Part shown: positions 25,941-35,469 of the stretch, one piece after another | Layout: each line of letters begins with the position of its first letter | Numbering within the stretch: the stretch's first letter is position 1 | Notes under the pieces: model-generated | Told to the model about the DNA's origin: nothing | Database searches by the model: none | The model's input: the letters and a program-made list of their open reading frames with translations, nothing else | Position numbers and translations under genes: made by a program | DNA from: Aureimonas ureilytica DSM 18598 = NBRC 106430 | GTDB taxonomy: Bacteria > Pseudomonadota > Alphaproteobacteria > Rhizobiales > Rhizobiaceae | Length of the DNA: 64,000 bases | Direction: 5' to 3' | NCBI RefSeq assembly: GCF_000382705.1 | Contig: NZ_ARQE01000001.1 | Location: forward strand, 1 to 64,000

Positions 25941-26930
25941 ATGTTGCGTTGGGGCATTCTGTCGGGCGCGAAGATCGCGCGCGAGCAGGTCATTCCGGGG
26001 ATCGTGAAGGCGGAAGGCTGCGTGCTGTCGGCCATCGCCAGCCGCGACCTGTCGCGGGCGGAGGACCTCGCGCGGCATTTCGGCGCGCGCCACGCCTTCG
26101 GCTCCTACGACGCGCTTCTGGCAAGCCCCGAGGTGGACGCGGTCTATATTCCCCTGCCGACCAGCCAGCATGTGGAATGGGCGCGCCGCGCGATCGAGGC
26201 CGGCAAGCATGTTCTGGTGGAAAAGCCGCTGGCGCTGCGCGCCGAGGACATCGAGCCGCTGATCGCCGCCCGCGACAGAGCGGGCGTGGAGGTGGCCGAG
26301 GCCTTCATGGTGCGCTACCACCCGCAATGGGCGCTGGTGCGCGACTGGATCGCGCAAGGGCGCATCGGGCGTCTGCGCCACGTGCAGGGCGCCTTCTCCT
26401 ATTACAATGTCGATCCCGCCAACATGCGCAACCAGATCGAGCTCGGCGGCGGCGCGCTGCCCGATATCGGCGTGTATCCGGTCGTGACCACGCGGCTCGC
26501 CACCGGCACGGAAGCGCTCTCGGCCCGCGCGACGATCGAGCGCGACCCGACATTCGGCACCGACATGTTCGCCGACTGCTCGGTGGACTTCGCGGATTTC
26601 CGCCTGAGCTTCTACGTGTCGACGCAGATGGCGGCGCGCCAGACCATGGTGTTCCACGGCACGGACGGGTTCATCGAGGTGGACGGCGCCTTCAATGCCG
26701 GGCTCTACGCCCAGAGCGCCGTGCATTGGCACGACCGCTCGCATGGCCGCGCGGAAACCGCCCGCTTCGGCGCGGCGGACCAGTACCGGCTCCAGGCCGA
26801 AGCCTTCGCGCGGCGCGTGGCGGGCGGCTCGGACCCCCTGTTCTCGCTGGAGGAGTCGATCCTCAACCAGCGGGTGATCGACGCCTTCTACCGCTCGCAC
26901 GAGGCGGGCGGCGGCACCGTGGCGGTCTAA
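25941..26930 (+). CDS. Gfo/Idh/MocA-family NAD(P)-dependent oxidoreductase
   Basis: A 329-residue dehydrogenase. The N-terminal Rossmann fold (1-120) contains GILSGAKIA and the family motif EKPLALRAED with the lysine that contacts the cofactor; the C-terminal alpha/beta domain (about 130-329) has GGGALPDIGVYPV, typical of the family's substrate-binding part. Substrates in this family are mostly sugars and inositols; nothing here identifies one. AGGAGG-like GGGAGG precedes the ATG. The stop codon lies in the first of three 10-bp tandem units. Confidence 0.85.
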   Translation: MLRWGILSGAKIAREQVIPGIVKAEGCVLSAIASRDLSRAEDLARHFGARHAFGSYDALLASPEVDAVYIPLPTSQHVEWARRAIEAGKHVLVEKPLALRAEDIEPLIAARDRAGVEVAEAFMVRYHPQWALVRDWIAQGRIGRLRHVQGAFSYYNVDPANMRNQIELGGGALPDIGVYPVVTTRLATGTEALSARATIERDPTFGTDMFADCSVDFADFRLSFYVSTQMAARQTMVFHGTDGFIEVDGAFNAGLYAQSAVHWHDRSHGRAETARFGAADQYRLQAEAFARRVAGGSDPLFSLEESILNQRVIDAFYRSHEAGGGTVAV

Positions 26931-26950
26931 GGCGGTCTGAGGCGGTCTGA
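26921..26950. repeat. Three tandem 10-bp units at a gene end
   Basis: GGCGGTCTAA followed by two copies of GGCGGTCTGA. The first unit holds the stop codon of the oxidoreductase gene, and because the period is 10 bp the three units place a stop in all three forward frames. Confidence 0.8.
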
Positions 26951-27079
26951 GGCGGAGCCCTCAAGCGAAGCCCGCCGCTCGCAAGCCCCGGTCCATCCCT
27001 TTGCCTTAGTTTCGGCCGATCCGTCCGGCTTGGCTCTGGCCACCGGCGCGTGGCCGGTGCCGGCCCGGAGGGTTTTTGG

Positions 27080-28192
27080 ATGAAGCTTGGATCTCGCCCA
27101 CGCCTGTCGCTCGCCGCGCTCGGGGTCGTCTCGGCGCTCGCCGGCCCGGCCGCGGCGCAGCCGGCCGCCAAGGATCTGTTCGGCGCCGAGACGAGCCCCA
27201 GCGCCGGCCCGGCCCAGAGCATCGGCTTCTATTCCAAAGGGTGTCTCGCCGGCGGCATGGCCATGCCCAAGGACGGGCCGACCTGGCAGGTGATGAAGCC
27301 CTCGCGCGACCGCGCCTATGCCCATCCCGCCATGATCCGGCTGCTCCAGCGCCTGTCGGCCGACGCCAAGCGGGAGGCCAACTGGCGCGGGCTTCTGTTC
27401 GGCGACATGGCGCAGCCGCGCGGCGGCCCGATGAAGGACGGCCACGCCTCGCACCAGATCGGCCTCGACGCCGACATCTATCTCACCGAAATGCCGACGC
27501 GCCGCCTGAGCCCGCACGAACGCGATACGATGCCCCTGCCCTCGGTGATCGACAAGCGCACCAATCGGATCGACCTGTCGCGCTGGCGGCCGGAGATGCT
27601 GAAGCTCATCCGCACCGCCGCGCAGGAGCCGGAGGTCGAGCGCATCTTCGTGCATCCCGGCATCAAGGAGCAGCTCTGCAAGACCGCCGGGCGCGATCGC
27701 GGCTGGCTCAACAAGGTGCGCCCGATGTTCGGGCACGACTATCACTTCCACGTCCGCATGGAATGCCAGCCGGGCTCGCCCAACTGCAAGCCGCAGGAAT
27801 CCACCGGCTCGGGCGATGGCTGCGACAAGCTCGACTGGTGGTTCAACGTGGCGCTGCGCCCGCCGCCGCCCAATGCCAAGCCTTGGAAGAAGCCGCCTCC
27901 GATCTTCCTGTCGGCCCTGCCCAAGGCCTGCAACGCGGTTCTGAACCAGCCGGCGGGGAAGGGCGGCGCGGTGATGGCCGCCTCGCCCGCGCCGAGCCTC
28001 CCCGAGCCGAGCCTGGCTCCGCCACCGCCCGCCGCTGCCCTTGCCCCGGCCCCGGCCGCGATGGCGGACGAGTTCGACGACGGCTCGCAGCGCGCGCCCG
28101 CCTTCGCGCCGCAGCCCTCCGCCAGCGCGCCGGCCGCTTCGCCCTCGCCCGCCAAGGCGCTGCCCATGCCGCGCTTCCGCCCGGCGAACTGA
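27080..28192 (+). CDS. mepA: Penicillin-insensitive murein endopeptidase
   Basis: A 370-residue MepA-type peptidase that cleaves D-Ala-mDAP crosslinks in peptidoglycan. There is a signal peptide with a hydrophobic core ending near AAAQP (about residue 28). The zinc site is visible as HASHQIGLDADIYL and HDYHFHVRMEC, and paired cysteines are present (for example near residues 47, 194 and 234). After the domain (ends about 300) comes a Pro/Ala-rich tail of about 70 residues, longer than in E. coli MepA. GGAGGG precedes the ATG. It acts in the periplasm. Confidence 0.9.
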   Translation: MKLGSRPRLSLAALGVVSALAGPAAAQPAAKDLFGAETSPSAGPAQSIGFYSKGCLAGGMAMPKDGPTWQVMKPSRDRAYAHPAMIRLLQRLSADAKREANWRGLLFGDMAQPRGGPMKDGHASHQIGLDADIYLTEMPTRRLSPHERDTMPLPSVIDKRTNRIDLSRWRPEMLKLIRTAAQEPEVERIFVHPGIKEQLCKTAGRDRGWLNKVRPMFGHDYHFHVRMECQPGSPNCKPQESTGSGDGCDKLDWWFNVALRPPPPNAKPWKKPPPIFLSALPKACNAVLNQPAGKGGAVMAASPAPSLPEPSLAPPPPAAALAPAPAAMADEFDDGSQRAPAFAPQPSASAPAASPSPAKALPMPRFRPAN

Positions 28193-28202
28193 AGGGAGCG
28201 TT

Positions 28203-28229
28203 CGAAGGCGCGGTCTGGCCGCGCCTTCG
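28203..28229 (+). terminator. Hairpin after mepA
   Basis: Eleven-bp arms (CGAAGGCGCGG at 28203-28213, complement 28219-28229) with a 5-nt loop, ten bases after the mepA stop. No U-run follows directly; a CTTTTT lies 22 nt on, so termination strength is uncertain. Confidence 0.45.
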
Positions 28230-28314
28230 CACCGGCGCGCGCCGCCACCGTCTTTTTCCCGGCATCCTGCGATGCTATGGCTCGGCGTCTTCAAACGATT
28301 GAAATCGGTCCGGC

Positions 28315-29337
28315 ATGACTCCGACTCACGAATCCGCCGAAACGCTGAAGTTTCCGATCCTGATCGGCGACATCGGGGGCACCAATGCCCGGTTCGCCCT
28401 TCTGGTCGACGCCTTCGCCGAGCCGCGCCCCTTTCCGGTGGTGCAGACGGCCGACTTTCCCAATATCGACGACGCGATCCAGGCCTGCGTCCTCGACAAG
28501 ACCTCGATCCAGCCGCGCTCGGCGGTTCTGGCGCTGGCCGGGCCGATCCGGGGCGAGGAGATCGAGCTGACGAACTGCCATTGGGTGGTGCGTCCCCGAA
28601 AGCTGATTTCCGATCTCGGCTTCGACGAGATCATCCTGGTCAACGATTTCGAGGCGCAGGCGCTCGCCGTGTCCGCCCTGCCGGAAGCCGGCCGCGAGGC
28701 GATCGGCCATCCCGGCACGATGGGCGAAGGGGCGCGCGTCGTGCTCGGCCCCGGCACCGGGCTCGGCGTCGCCGGCCTCGTGCGGGCCAAGCGCATGTGG
28801 ATTCCCGTGGCGGGCGAAGGCGGGCATATCGACCTCGGCCCGCGCACCGCGCGCGACCTCGCGCTCTGGCCACATCTGGAGACGATCGAGGGCCGCGTTT
28901 CGGCCGAGCAGGTCCTGTGCGGGCGCGGCCTCGTCAATCTCTACAACGCGCTCTCGCGCGCCGACGGGCGCGAGCCCGAGCCGCATACGCCCGCCAGCGT
29001 CACGGCGGCGGCCGGGGCGGGCGACGCGGTCGCGCGCGAGGCGATCCAGCTCTTCGGCACCTATCTCGGGCGCGTCGCGGGCGATCTCGCCCTCCTCTTC
29101 ATGGCGCGCGGCGGCGTCTATATCGCGGGCGGCATTTTCGGCCATATCGCGCCCTTCGTGGACAAGGCCGCCATGCGCGCCGCCTTCGAGGACAAGGCGC
29201 CCCATTCGGCGCTTCTGCGCGAAGTGCCGCTCTTCGCCATCACCCTGCCGCTCGCCGCTCTCGCGGGTCTGGCCACCTTCGCCCGCGCGCCCCGCTTCTA
29301 CGGGCTCGAGACCGTCAACCGCCGCTGGCGGCGGTGA
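28315..29337 (+). CDS. glk: Glucokinase
   Basis: A 340-residue ATP-dependent glucokinase of the bacterial Glk family. Visible are the phosphate-binding loop [12 protein letters not shown] (about 16-27), the catalytic region [11 protein letters not shown] (Asp near 111) and [10 protein letters not shown] (about 143-152). It makes glucose 6-phosphate for the Entner-Doudoroff or pentose phosphate routes. Glk stands between mepA and an ABC exporter, all in one direction, with 84 bp before the latter. Confidence 0.92.
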   Translation: MTPTHESAETLKFPILIGDIGGTNARFALLVDAFAEPRPFPVVQTADFPNIDDAIQACVLDKTSIQPRSAVLALAGPIRGEEIELTNCHWVVRPRKLISDLGFDEIILVNDFEAQALAVSALPEAGREAIGHPGTMGEGARVVLGPGTGLGVAGLVRAKRMWIPVAGEGGHIDLGPRTARDLALWPHLETIEGRVSAEQVLCGRGLVNLYNALSRADGREPEPHTPASVTAAAGAGDAVAREAIQLFGTYLGRVAGDLALLFMARGGVYIAGGIFGHIAPFVDKAAMRAAFEDKAPHSALLREVPLFAITLPLAALAGLATFARAPRFYGLETVNRRWRR

Positions 29338-29421
29338 GACACGCTTCGCACCGCCGCCCGGTAGGCAGGGGCGGCGGCAACGGCTATAGAGCGAGCCGAC
29401 GATGAACCGGCCGGCCGATCC

Positions 29422-31236
29422 TTGACGAAGACCAGTCTTTCCCTGTCCGAACCCCGCGAGCGGGGCGAGGCCCTGACGCTCCTGCGCCGCGTGATCGCCG
29501 AGAACGGGCGCGAGCATGTCGGCGGCTATGCCGTGGCTGTCCTCTGCCTCGTGGTCGTGGCGCTGACCACGGCCTTCATGGCCTGGGTGATGCGCGACGT
29601 GATCGACGAGATCTTCGTCGCCGGCAACCGGGCCGTGCTGTTCACGCTGCCGATCGCGATCTTCCTCGCCTTCTTCCTGCGCGGCATCGCCTCCTATGGG
29701 CAGGGCGTCATCCTGGCGCGGATCGGCAACGACGTCGTGGCGCGCTACCAGCGCCGGCTCTTCGCCCATCTGACCGAGCTTTCGGTGGACTTCTTCGGCG
29801 ACACGCGCTCGGCCCAGCTCGCCGCGCGCATCAACCAGAACGTCTCGGGCGTGCGCGACACGCTGAACCTCACCGTCACCTCGCTGGCGCGCGATCTTCT
29901 GACCCTGATCTTCCTGATCTTCGCCATGGTCTGGCAGGACTGGGTCCTGTCGCTGATCGCGCTCACCGCCGGCCCGCCGATCGCCATCATGATCTCGCGC
30001 CTGTCGCGCAAGCTGCGCAAGGCGACGCGCCAGTCGATCGACCTCAACTCGCGCGTCCTCGGCTCCATGCAGGAAGCGGCGCAGGGCATTCAGGTGGTGA
30101 AGGCCTTCACCATGGAAAAGCTCCTGCGCGCCCGCACGGACGACCTGATCGAAAAGGCCGAGGAGCGCTCCAACCGCATCGCCGTCATCACCGAGCGCTC
30201 CGGCCCGATCACCGAGACGGTGGCGGGAATCGCGGTCGCCGCCGTGATCGCCTGGTCGGGCTATCGCTCCATCGTCTACGGCTATTCGCCGGGCTCCATG
30301 TTCGCCTTCATCACGGCGCTGCTTCTGGCCTACGACCCGGCTCGGCGCCTCGCCAAGCTCCAGGTGCAGATGGAGCGCGCGCTGGTCAACGTGCGCATGA
30401 TCTACGAGATCCTCGACGAGACGCCGCGCCAGCCGGACGCGCCGGGCGCCAAGGCCCTCACCGTTTCGGGCGGCGAGATCCGCTTCGAGACCGTCTCCTT
30501 CGGCTACCATGCCGACGAGCCCGTCCTGCGCGATCTTTCGCTGGTGGCCCCCGCCGGCAAGACCACGGCGCTGGTCGGCGCGTCGGGCGGCGGCAAGTCC
30601 ACGATCATCGCCCTGATCGAGCGCTTCTACGACACGTCGGCGGGGCGCATCCTGATCGACGGAACGGATATCGCGACCGTCACCAAGCAGTCGCTGCGCC
30701 AGTCGATCGCCTATGTGCCGCAGAGCCCGACCCTCTTCGAGGGCTCGATCCGCGACAATATCCGCTTCGGCCGGCCGGAAGCCTCCGACGCCGAGGTCGA
30801 GGAGGCCGCGCGTCAGGCGCAGGCCGAGGAGTTCATTCTCGCCCAGCCGCTCGGCTACGAGACCCCCGTCGGCGAAAACGGCGTGACCCTCTCGGGCGGC
30901 CAGCGCCAGCGCCTGTCGATCGCCCGGGCGCTCGTGCGCAACGCGCCGATCCTGCTTCTCGACGAAGCGACCTCGGCGCTCGACACGCGCTCCGAGGTGC
31001 TGGTGCAGCGCGCGCTCGAAACCGCGATGCGCGACCGCACCGTGGTGGTCGTCGCCCACCGCCTGTCCACCATCGTCGGCGCCGACCAGATCCTCGTCGT
31101 GGATCGCGGCCGGATCGCGGAAAGCGGCACGCATTCCGAGCTCCTGGCCCGGCCGAACGGCCTCTATGCCCGCCTGCACGGCTTCCAGGGCGCGGCGGAC
31201 GCATCGGAAACGAGAGAACCGGAGACCTTGCCATGA
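29422..31236 (+). CDS. MsbA-like ABC exporter, fused transmembrane and ATPase domains
   Basis: A 604-residue half-transporter. Six transmembrane helices occupy about residues 30-320, followed by the ATPase domain with Walker A (GASGGGKST, about 387-395), Q-loop (YVPQSPTLF), signature LSGGQRQ (about 490-496) and Walker [13 protein letters not shown]. It dimerises to export a lipid, peptide or drug; MsbA-type lipid A flipping is one possibility, but substrate is not readable. The start is a TTG (29422) because no in-frame ATG precedes the first helix. Its stop overlaps dapB by 4 bp (ATGA). Confidence 0.88.
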   Translation: MTKTSLSLSEPRERGEALTLLRRVIAENGREHVGGYAVAVLCLVVVALTTAFMAWVMRDVIDEIFVAGNRAVLFTLPIAIFLAFFLRGIASYGQGVILARIGNDVVARYQRRLFAHLTELSVDFFGDTRSAQLAARINQNVSGVRDTLNLTVTSLARDLLTLIFLIFAMVWQDWVLSLIALTAGPPIAIMISRLSRKLRKATRQSIDLNSRVLGSMQEAAQGIQVVKAFTMEKLLRARTDDLIEKAEERSNRIAVITERSGPITETVAGIAVAAVIAWSGYRSIVYGYSPGSMFAFITALLLAYDPARRLAKLQVQMERALVNVRMIYEILDETPRQPDAPGAKALTVSGGEIRFETVSFGYHADEPVLRDLSLVAPAGKTTALVGASGGGKSTIIALIERFYDTSAGRILIDGTDIATVTKQSLRQSIAYVPQSPTLFEGSIRDNIRFGRPEASDAEVEEAARQAQAEEFILAQPLGYETPVGENGVTLSGGQRQRLSIARALVRNAPILLLDEATSALDTRSEVLVQRALETAMRDRTVVVVAHRLSTIVGADQILVVDRGRIAESGTHSELLARPNGLYARLHGFQGAADASETREPETLP

Positions 31237-32048
31237 GCGAGCCGATGAAGCTGGTGATCCTCGGCGCTGCCGGTCGCATGGGCCGCACGCTGGTGCGCGT
31301 CGTCAAGGAAACCGAGGGCGCCAGGGTCTTCGCCGCCATCGAGCGCGAGGGATCGCTGGCGCTCGGCAGCGATTGCGGGGAACTCGCCGCGAGCGGGCAT
31401 CTGGGCGTTCGGGTTTCGAGCGATCTCGGTGCCGCGCTCGATGGCGCGGACGGCGTGATCGACTTCACCGCCCCCGCCTCCAGCGTCGCGGTGGCCCGCG
31501 AAGCGGCGCGGCGCGGTCTCGTCCACGTCATCGGCACGACCGGCTGCTCGGCCGAGGACGACGCGGCGATTGCGCAAAGCGCCAGCGCCGGCGCGCGGAT
31601 CGTGAAATCCGGCAATATGAGCCTCGGCGTCAATCTCCTCGCCGTTCTTGCCGAACAGGCGGCACGCGCGCTCGGACCCGATGCGTTCGACATCGAAATC
31701 CTGGAAATGCACCACCGCCACAAGGTGGACGCGCCCTCCGGCACGGCGCTGCTCCTCGGCGAAGCGGCGGCGGCGGGTCGCGCGGTGGCGCTGAAGGACA
31801 CGTCCGTGCGCGTGCGCGACGGGCATACCGGCGCGCGCGAGGCCGGCACGATCGGCTTCGCGACGCTGCGCGGCGGCTCGGTGGTCGGCGAGCATCAGGT
31901 GATCCTGGCCGGCGAGGGCGAGCGCATCGAGCTCGGCCATCGCGCCGAGGACCGCGCCATCTTCGCGCGCGGGGCGGTGCGCGCCGCGCTCTGGGCGCGC
32001 GGCCAGGCGCCGGGCCTTTATTCCATGCGCCACGTTCTCGGCTTCTGA
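31233..32048 (+). CDS. dapB: 4-hydroxy-tetrahydrodipicolinate reductase
   Basis: A 271-residue DapB of the lysine and meso-diaminopimelate pathway, reducing 4-hydroxy-tetrahydrodipicolinate with NAD(P)H. The N-terminal nucleotide-binding loop is [11 protein letters not shown] and the signature with catalytic residues is [16 protein letters not shown] (His-His and Lys). Length is normal. The ATG overlaps the exporter stop, implying coupled translation, and gpmA follows after 63 bp. Confidence 0.95.
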   Translation: MSEPMKLVILGAAGRMGRTLVRVVKETEGARVFAAIEREGSLALGSDCGELAASGHLGVRVSSDLGAALDGADGVIDFTAPASSVAVAREAARRGLVHVIGTTGCSAEDDAAIAQSASAGARIVKSGNMSLGVNLLAVLAEQAARALGPDAFDIEILEMHHRHKVDAPSGTALLLGEAAAAGRAVALKDTSVRVRDGHTGAREAGTIGFATLRGGSVVGEHQVILAGEGERIELGHRAEDRAIFARGAVRAALWARGQAPGLYSMRHVLGF

Positions 32049-32111
32049 CGCGGCGGTCCACAGCTTATCCCCACCTCGTCCCCATCTCGTCCACCAAGGG
32101 AGTTCGCCTTC

Positions 32112-32732
32112 ATGTCCCGCACCCTCGTGCTCGTCCGCCACGGCCAGAGCGACTGGAACCTCAAGAACCTCTTCACCGGCTGGCGCGACCCGGACCTGAC
32201 GGACCTCGGCGTGAAGGAAGCGAGCGCGGCCGGTCAGCGCCTCAAGGCGGCCGGCCTCCATTTCGACATCGCCTTCACCAGCGCCCTGTCGCGCGCCCAG
32301 CGCACGCTGAAGCTCATCCAGGCCGAGCTCGGCCAGGAGGACCTGGAGACGATCCGCGATCAGGCGCTGAACGAGCGCGACTATGGCGATCTGTCGGGCC
32401 TCAACAAGGACGACGCCCGCGCCAAGTGGGGCGAGGAGCAGGTCCATGTCTGGCGCCGCTCCTACGACGTGCCCCCTCCGGGCGGCGAGTCGCTGAAGGA
32501 CACGGGCGCCCGCGTCTGGCCCTATTACATCCACCGCATCCAGCCGCATGTTCTCAACGGCGGCACGGTGATCGTCGCCGCGCACGGCAATTCGCTGCGC
32601 GCGCTGATCATGGCGCTGGACGGCCTGACGGGCGAGGAGATCGTCGCGCAGGAACTCGCGACGGGCGTGCCCATCGTCTACAAGCTGAACGCCGATTCCA
32701 CGGTGGCGTCCAAGGACGTTCTGGCGGGCTGA
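32112..32732 (+). CDS. gpmA: 2,3-bisphosphoglycerate-dependent phosphoglycerate mutase
   Basis: A 206-residue glycolytic mutase interconverting 3- and 2-phosphoglycerate. It has the phosphohistidine loop [10 protein letters not shown] (His near residue 10), the [10 protein letters not shown] segment and the second histidine in [10 protein letters not shown]. The 206-residue form is the short alphaproteobacterial type. AAGGGAG lies 11 nt before the ATG. The neighbours dapB-gpmA are codirectional. Confidence 0.94.
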   Translation: MSRTLVLVRHGQSDWNLKNLFTGWRDPDLTDLGVKEASAAGQRLKAAGLHFDIAFTSALSRAQRTLKLIQAELGQEDLETIRDQALNERDYGDLSGLNKDDARAKWGEEQVHVWRRSYDVPPPGGESLKDTGARVWPYYIHRIQPHVLNGGTVIVAAHGNSLRALIMALDGLTGEEIVAQELATGVPIVYKLNADSTVASKDVLAG

Positions 32733-32846
32733 GCGACGGCGCGGGCGGGGGTCGCGCCCCGCCTCGCCTCCGCCGCGTCAAGATGGCGCTTGCGGGACGC
32801 AAATTTGCGGCTGATGCTGACGGCCTTCCCTGGAAGGAGGTATCTC

Positions 32847-33269
32847 ATGCGCCGCGCTTTCCTTGGACTTCTCGCCCTCGCAGCGCTCGCCCTGCCTGGG
32901 CTGGCCGCCCCGGCGCTCGCCGACGACGCGGGCGACGCGCGGGCCGCGATCGGCGCGCAGCTCGACGCCTTTCGCGCGGACGACGGAGCGCGGGCCTATT
33001 CCTATGCCGCGCCCAACATCCAGCGCCTGTTCCCTTCGCCCGACATCTTCATCGGCATGGTGGCGAAGGCCTATCCCGCCGTGCATCGGGCCCGCAACGT
33101 CACCTTCGGCCCCTTGAAGCCGGAAGGCGCGGGGCTTCGGCAGGAGGTCTTCCTGTCGGACACCGACGGTCAGAGCTGGATCGCCAGCTACACGCTGGAG
33201 CGCCAGCCCGACGGCTCCCTGAAGATCACCGGCTGCCAGATGCGCAAGGGCAGCGATATCGGCGCCTGA
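32847..33269 (+). CDS. DUF4864 secreted protein
   Basis: A 140-residue protein with a signal peptide (hydrophobic core LLALAALALPGLAAP, cleavage probably after ALA near 25) and a single DUF4864 domain with an NTF2-like pattern (QLDAFRADDGARAYSYAAPNIQRLF). Function is unknown; probably periplasmic. AAGGAGG sits 6 nt before the ATG, which decides the start. It is codirectional with gpmA and convergent with the aldo/keto reductase gene. Confidence 0.82.
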   Translation: MRRAFLGLLALAALALPGLAAPALADDAGDARAAIGAQLDAFRADDGARAYSYAAPNIQRLFPSPDIFIGMVAKAYPAVHRARNVTFGPLKPEGAGLRQEVFLSDTDGQSWIASYTLERQPDGSLKITGCQMRKGSDIGA

Positions 33270-33291
33270 GGGGCGGACCGAAGTCCGCCCC
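33270..33291. terminator. Bidirectional hairpin between converging genes
   Basis: Nine-bp arms GGGGCGGAC (33270-33278) and GTCCGCCCC (33283-33291) with a stable CGAA-type tetraloop, directly between the DUF4864 and aldo/keto reductase stop codons. It lacks a U-run. Confidence 0.5.
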
Positions 33292-33309
33292 CTGCGCTCT
33301 CCGCAGCCC

Positions 33310-34326
33310 TCAGGCGCGATAGGCGCCCTGGCGCTCCAGCATCCAGCCGGGATATTCGGCCGGCAGGCGCGACACGGCGTCGAGCTTGGCGAGATCGCCC
33401 GCATCGAGCTCGACCTTCGTCGCCGCGATATTGTCGGCGAGCTGCTCCGGCCGCTTGGCGCCGATGATGACGCTGGTGACGACGTCCTGATGCAGGAGCC
33501 AGCTAAGGGCGACCTGCGCCACGGTGCAGCCCCGGCTTTCCGCCACCTCGCGCATGGCCGCGATCACGGCGCTGCCGCGCGTGCGATCCACCGGCGGGAA
33601 GTCGAAGGTCGCGCGCCGCCCGTCCGCCGCCTTGCCCTCGCCGTCGTATTTGCCGGAGAGATAGCCGCCCGCAAGCGGGCTCCAGACCATGAGGCCGATG
33701 TCTTCCGACCGGAGCATGGGCGCGATGTCGCGTTCGAGATCGCGGCCGACCAGCGTGTAATAGGCCTGAAGCGACAGGATCGGCGCCAGGCGGCGCATCT
33801 CGGCGATGCCGACCGCCTTCATCACCTGCCAGGCCGCCCAGTTGGACAGGCCGAGATAGCGCACATGCCCATGGCGCACGAGCGTGTCCAGCGCCTCCAG
33901 GGTTTCCTCGATCGGCACGGCCTTGTCGAATCCGTGGATCTGGTAGAGGTCGATATGGTCCAGCCCGAGCCGCCCGAGGCTCTGCTTGCACTGGGAAAGG
34001 ATATGGGAGCGCGAGGCGCCGCGCGCGTTCGGGCCCGCGCCCATGGGTCCGAGCACCTTGGTCGCGATCACGACATCGTCGCGCGCGACCCCGAGATTCT
34101 TCAGCGAGCGGCCGAGAATGCGCTCGCTCTCTCCGCCCGCATAGACATTGGCCGTGTCGATGAAATTGATGCCGGCGTCGAGCGCGGTCTTCACGAGCGC
34201 GTCGGCCTCGCTCTGGCCGAGCTGCCCGATCTGGCTCCACATTCCCTCGCTACCGCCGAAGGTCATGGTGCCCAGGCACAGTTCCGAGACGAAAAGGCCG
34301 CTCCGGCCGAGTGAACGCATCCGCAT
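33310..34326 (-). CDS. Aldo/keto reductase
   Basis: A 338-residue NADPH-dependent aldo/keto reductase with a TIM-barrel fold. The catalytic tetrad is recognisable: Asp in FIDTANVYAGGESE with Tyr, Lys in VIATKVLG, and His in LYQIHGFD; the cofactor site is near VIIGAKRPEQL. It reduces aldehydes or ketones; substrate is unknown. It is divergently transcribed from an AraC-family regulator, and a direct repeat in the spacer may be the operator. This layout recalls YqhC control of aldehyde reductases in E. coli. Confidence 0.88.
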   Translation of the reverse strand: MRMRSLGRSGLFVSELCLGTMTFGGSEGMWSQIGQLGQSEADALVKTALDAGINFIDTANVYAGGESERILGRSLKNLGVARDDVVIATKVLGPMGAGPNARGASRSHILSQCKQSLGRLGLDHIDLYQIHGFDKAVPIEETLEALDTLVRHGHVRYLGLSNWAAWQVMKAVGIAEMRRLAPILSLQAYYTLVGRDLERDIAPMLRSEDIGLMVWSPLAGGYLSGKYDGEGKAADGRRATFDFPPVDRTRGSAVIAAMREVAESRGCTVAQVALSWLLHQDVVTSVIIGAKRPEQLADNIAATKVELDAGDLAKLDAVSRLPAEYPGWMLERQGAYRA

Positions 34327-34392
34327 GGCGTGTCTCCTGTGGGAAGTTTCGATGGGGTCGAAGCTAGGGCGCGAAGACCTGGGAGCGCGACG

Positions 34393-34426
34393 CCGATCCT
34401 CTCAAGCTCTTGCCCGATCCTCTCAA
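34393..34426. promoter_or_regulatory. Direct-repeat operator candidate for the AraC-family regulator
   Basis: CCGATCCTCTCAA occurs twice (34393-34405 and 34414-34426) with a 21-bp period, two helical turns, in the 151-bp divergent spacer. AraC-family proteins commonly bind direct repeats with such spacing on one face of the helix. A partial third match is at 34882-34892 inside the regulator gene. Confidence 0.6.
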
Positions 34427-34477
34427 AGCGTGCGGGCGGCGGATGCGCGCGGCGCGCCGCTGGCGTAGACAGGGGGC

Positions 34478-35374
34478 ATGACCACGCTCGCCGACCTCGC
34501 CCCGCTTCTCGAACGGCAGTTCCTGCGCTTTGGCCGGGAAACCCCGATGGACGGCTTGCTGCTCAGTCTCGCGCGCGAGCCGAGCGGCCTGATCCGCTCG
34601 GTCTATCGCCCCTCCTTCTGCCTGGTGGTGCAAGGCGCGAAGGTCTCGATGCTCGGGTCCAACGCCTTTCGCTACCGCGCGGGCGACGGGCTCATCGCCT
34701 CGCTCGACGTGCCCGTGACGGCGCGCATCACGCAGGGCACGCCGGACGCGCCCTATCTGGCGCTGAGTCTGGCCATCCCGCCCCAGGAGGTCGCGACGCT
34801 TCTCGCCGAACAGGCCGAGGCGCTGGACGCCGCACCCGGCGTGGAGGCGCTCGGGGTCGGGCGGGCGGACCCGGCCTTGTTCGATCCTCTCAGGCGACTT
34901 CTGGAGCTGCTCGACAACCCGCGCGACCGGCCGGTTCTGGAGCCGCTCGTCCGGCGCGAGATCGTGTGGCGGCTCCTGCAGGGAAGCTTGGCGCCCCTCC
35001 TGCGCCAGATCGGGGCGAAGGACAGCCAGACGGCGCGCGTCGCGCGCGCCTGCGCCTTTATCCGCGCCCATCATGCCGAGCCGCTGCGCGTCGCCGATCT
35101 GGCGCGGCTGGCGGGCATGAGCGTGTCCGGCTTCCACCGCCATTTCAAGGCGGCGACCACGCTCTCGCCCGTGCAGTTCCAGAAGCAGGTGCGCCTTCAG
35201 GAAGCGCGGCGCCGGCTGATGGCGGCCGAGGAAGTGGCGAGCGTCGGCTATGCGGTCGGCTACGAGAGCGCCTCTCAGTTCAGCCGCGACTATCGCCGCC
35301 TGTTCGGCGCGCCGCCCGGCCGCGACGGCGCGGCGATCCGCGCCCGCCTCGTGCCCGAGCCGGCCCTTCCCTGA
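34478..35374 (+). CDS. AraC-family transcriptional regulator
   Basis: A 298-residue regulator with an AraC_N-type N-terminal domain (about 20-175) and a C-terminal double helix-turn-helix (about 200-290), including the first recognition helix ADLARLAGMSVSGFHRHFK and the conserved SPVQFQKQVRLQEARR linker and VGYESASQFSRDYRRLFG motif. It probably senses an aldehyde-like compound and activates the divergent aldo/keto reductase gene; that link is inferred from position. Confidence 0.88.
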   Translation: MTTLADLAPLLERQFLRFGRETPMDGLLLSLAREPSGLIRSVYRPSFCLVVQGAKVSMLGSNAFRYRAGDGLIASLDVPVTARITQGTPDAPYLALSLAIPPQEVATLLAEQAEALDAAPGVEALGVGRADPALFDPLRRLLELLDNPRDRPVLEPLVRREIVWRLLQGSLAPLLRQIGAKDSQTARVARACAFIRAHHAEPLRVADLARLAGMSVSGFHRHFKAATTLSPVQFQKQVRLQEARRRLMAAEEVASVGYAVGYESASQFSRDYRRLFGAPPGRDGAAIRARLVPEPALP

Positions 35375-35469
35375 TCTCACCGGGCGCCGACCGCGCCCGC
35401 CAAACGGATGTCACCGAGTTGCGGCAGGGTGCCGCGCGGATCGAGGGTTCCGGAAACAAGAGGATCGAC

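Noticed and set aside
21837-26900. A 1687-codon open frame antisense to pheS and pheT
   Set aside because: It lies wholly opposite well-supported essential genes, is Arg/Ala/Gly-biased low complexity, and matches no family; high GC makes such antisense frames common.
28291-31179. A 962-codon antisense frame opposite glk and the ABC exporter
   Set aside because: Same pattern of antisense low-complexity translation; the plus-strand genes have complete catalytic motifs.
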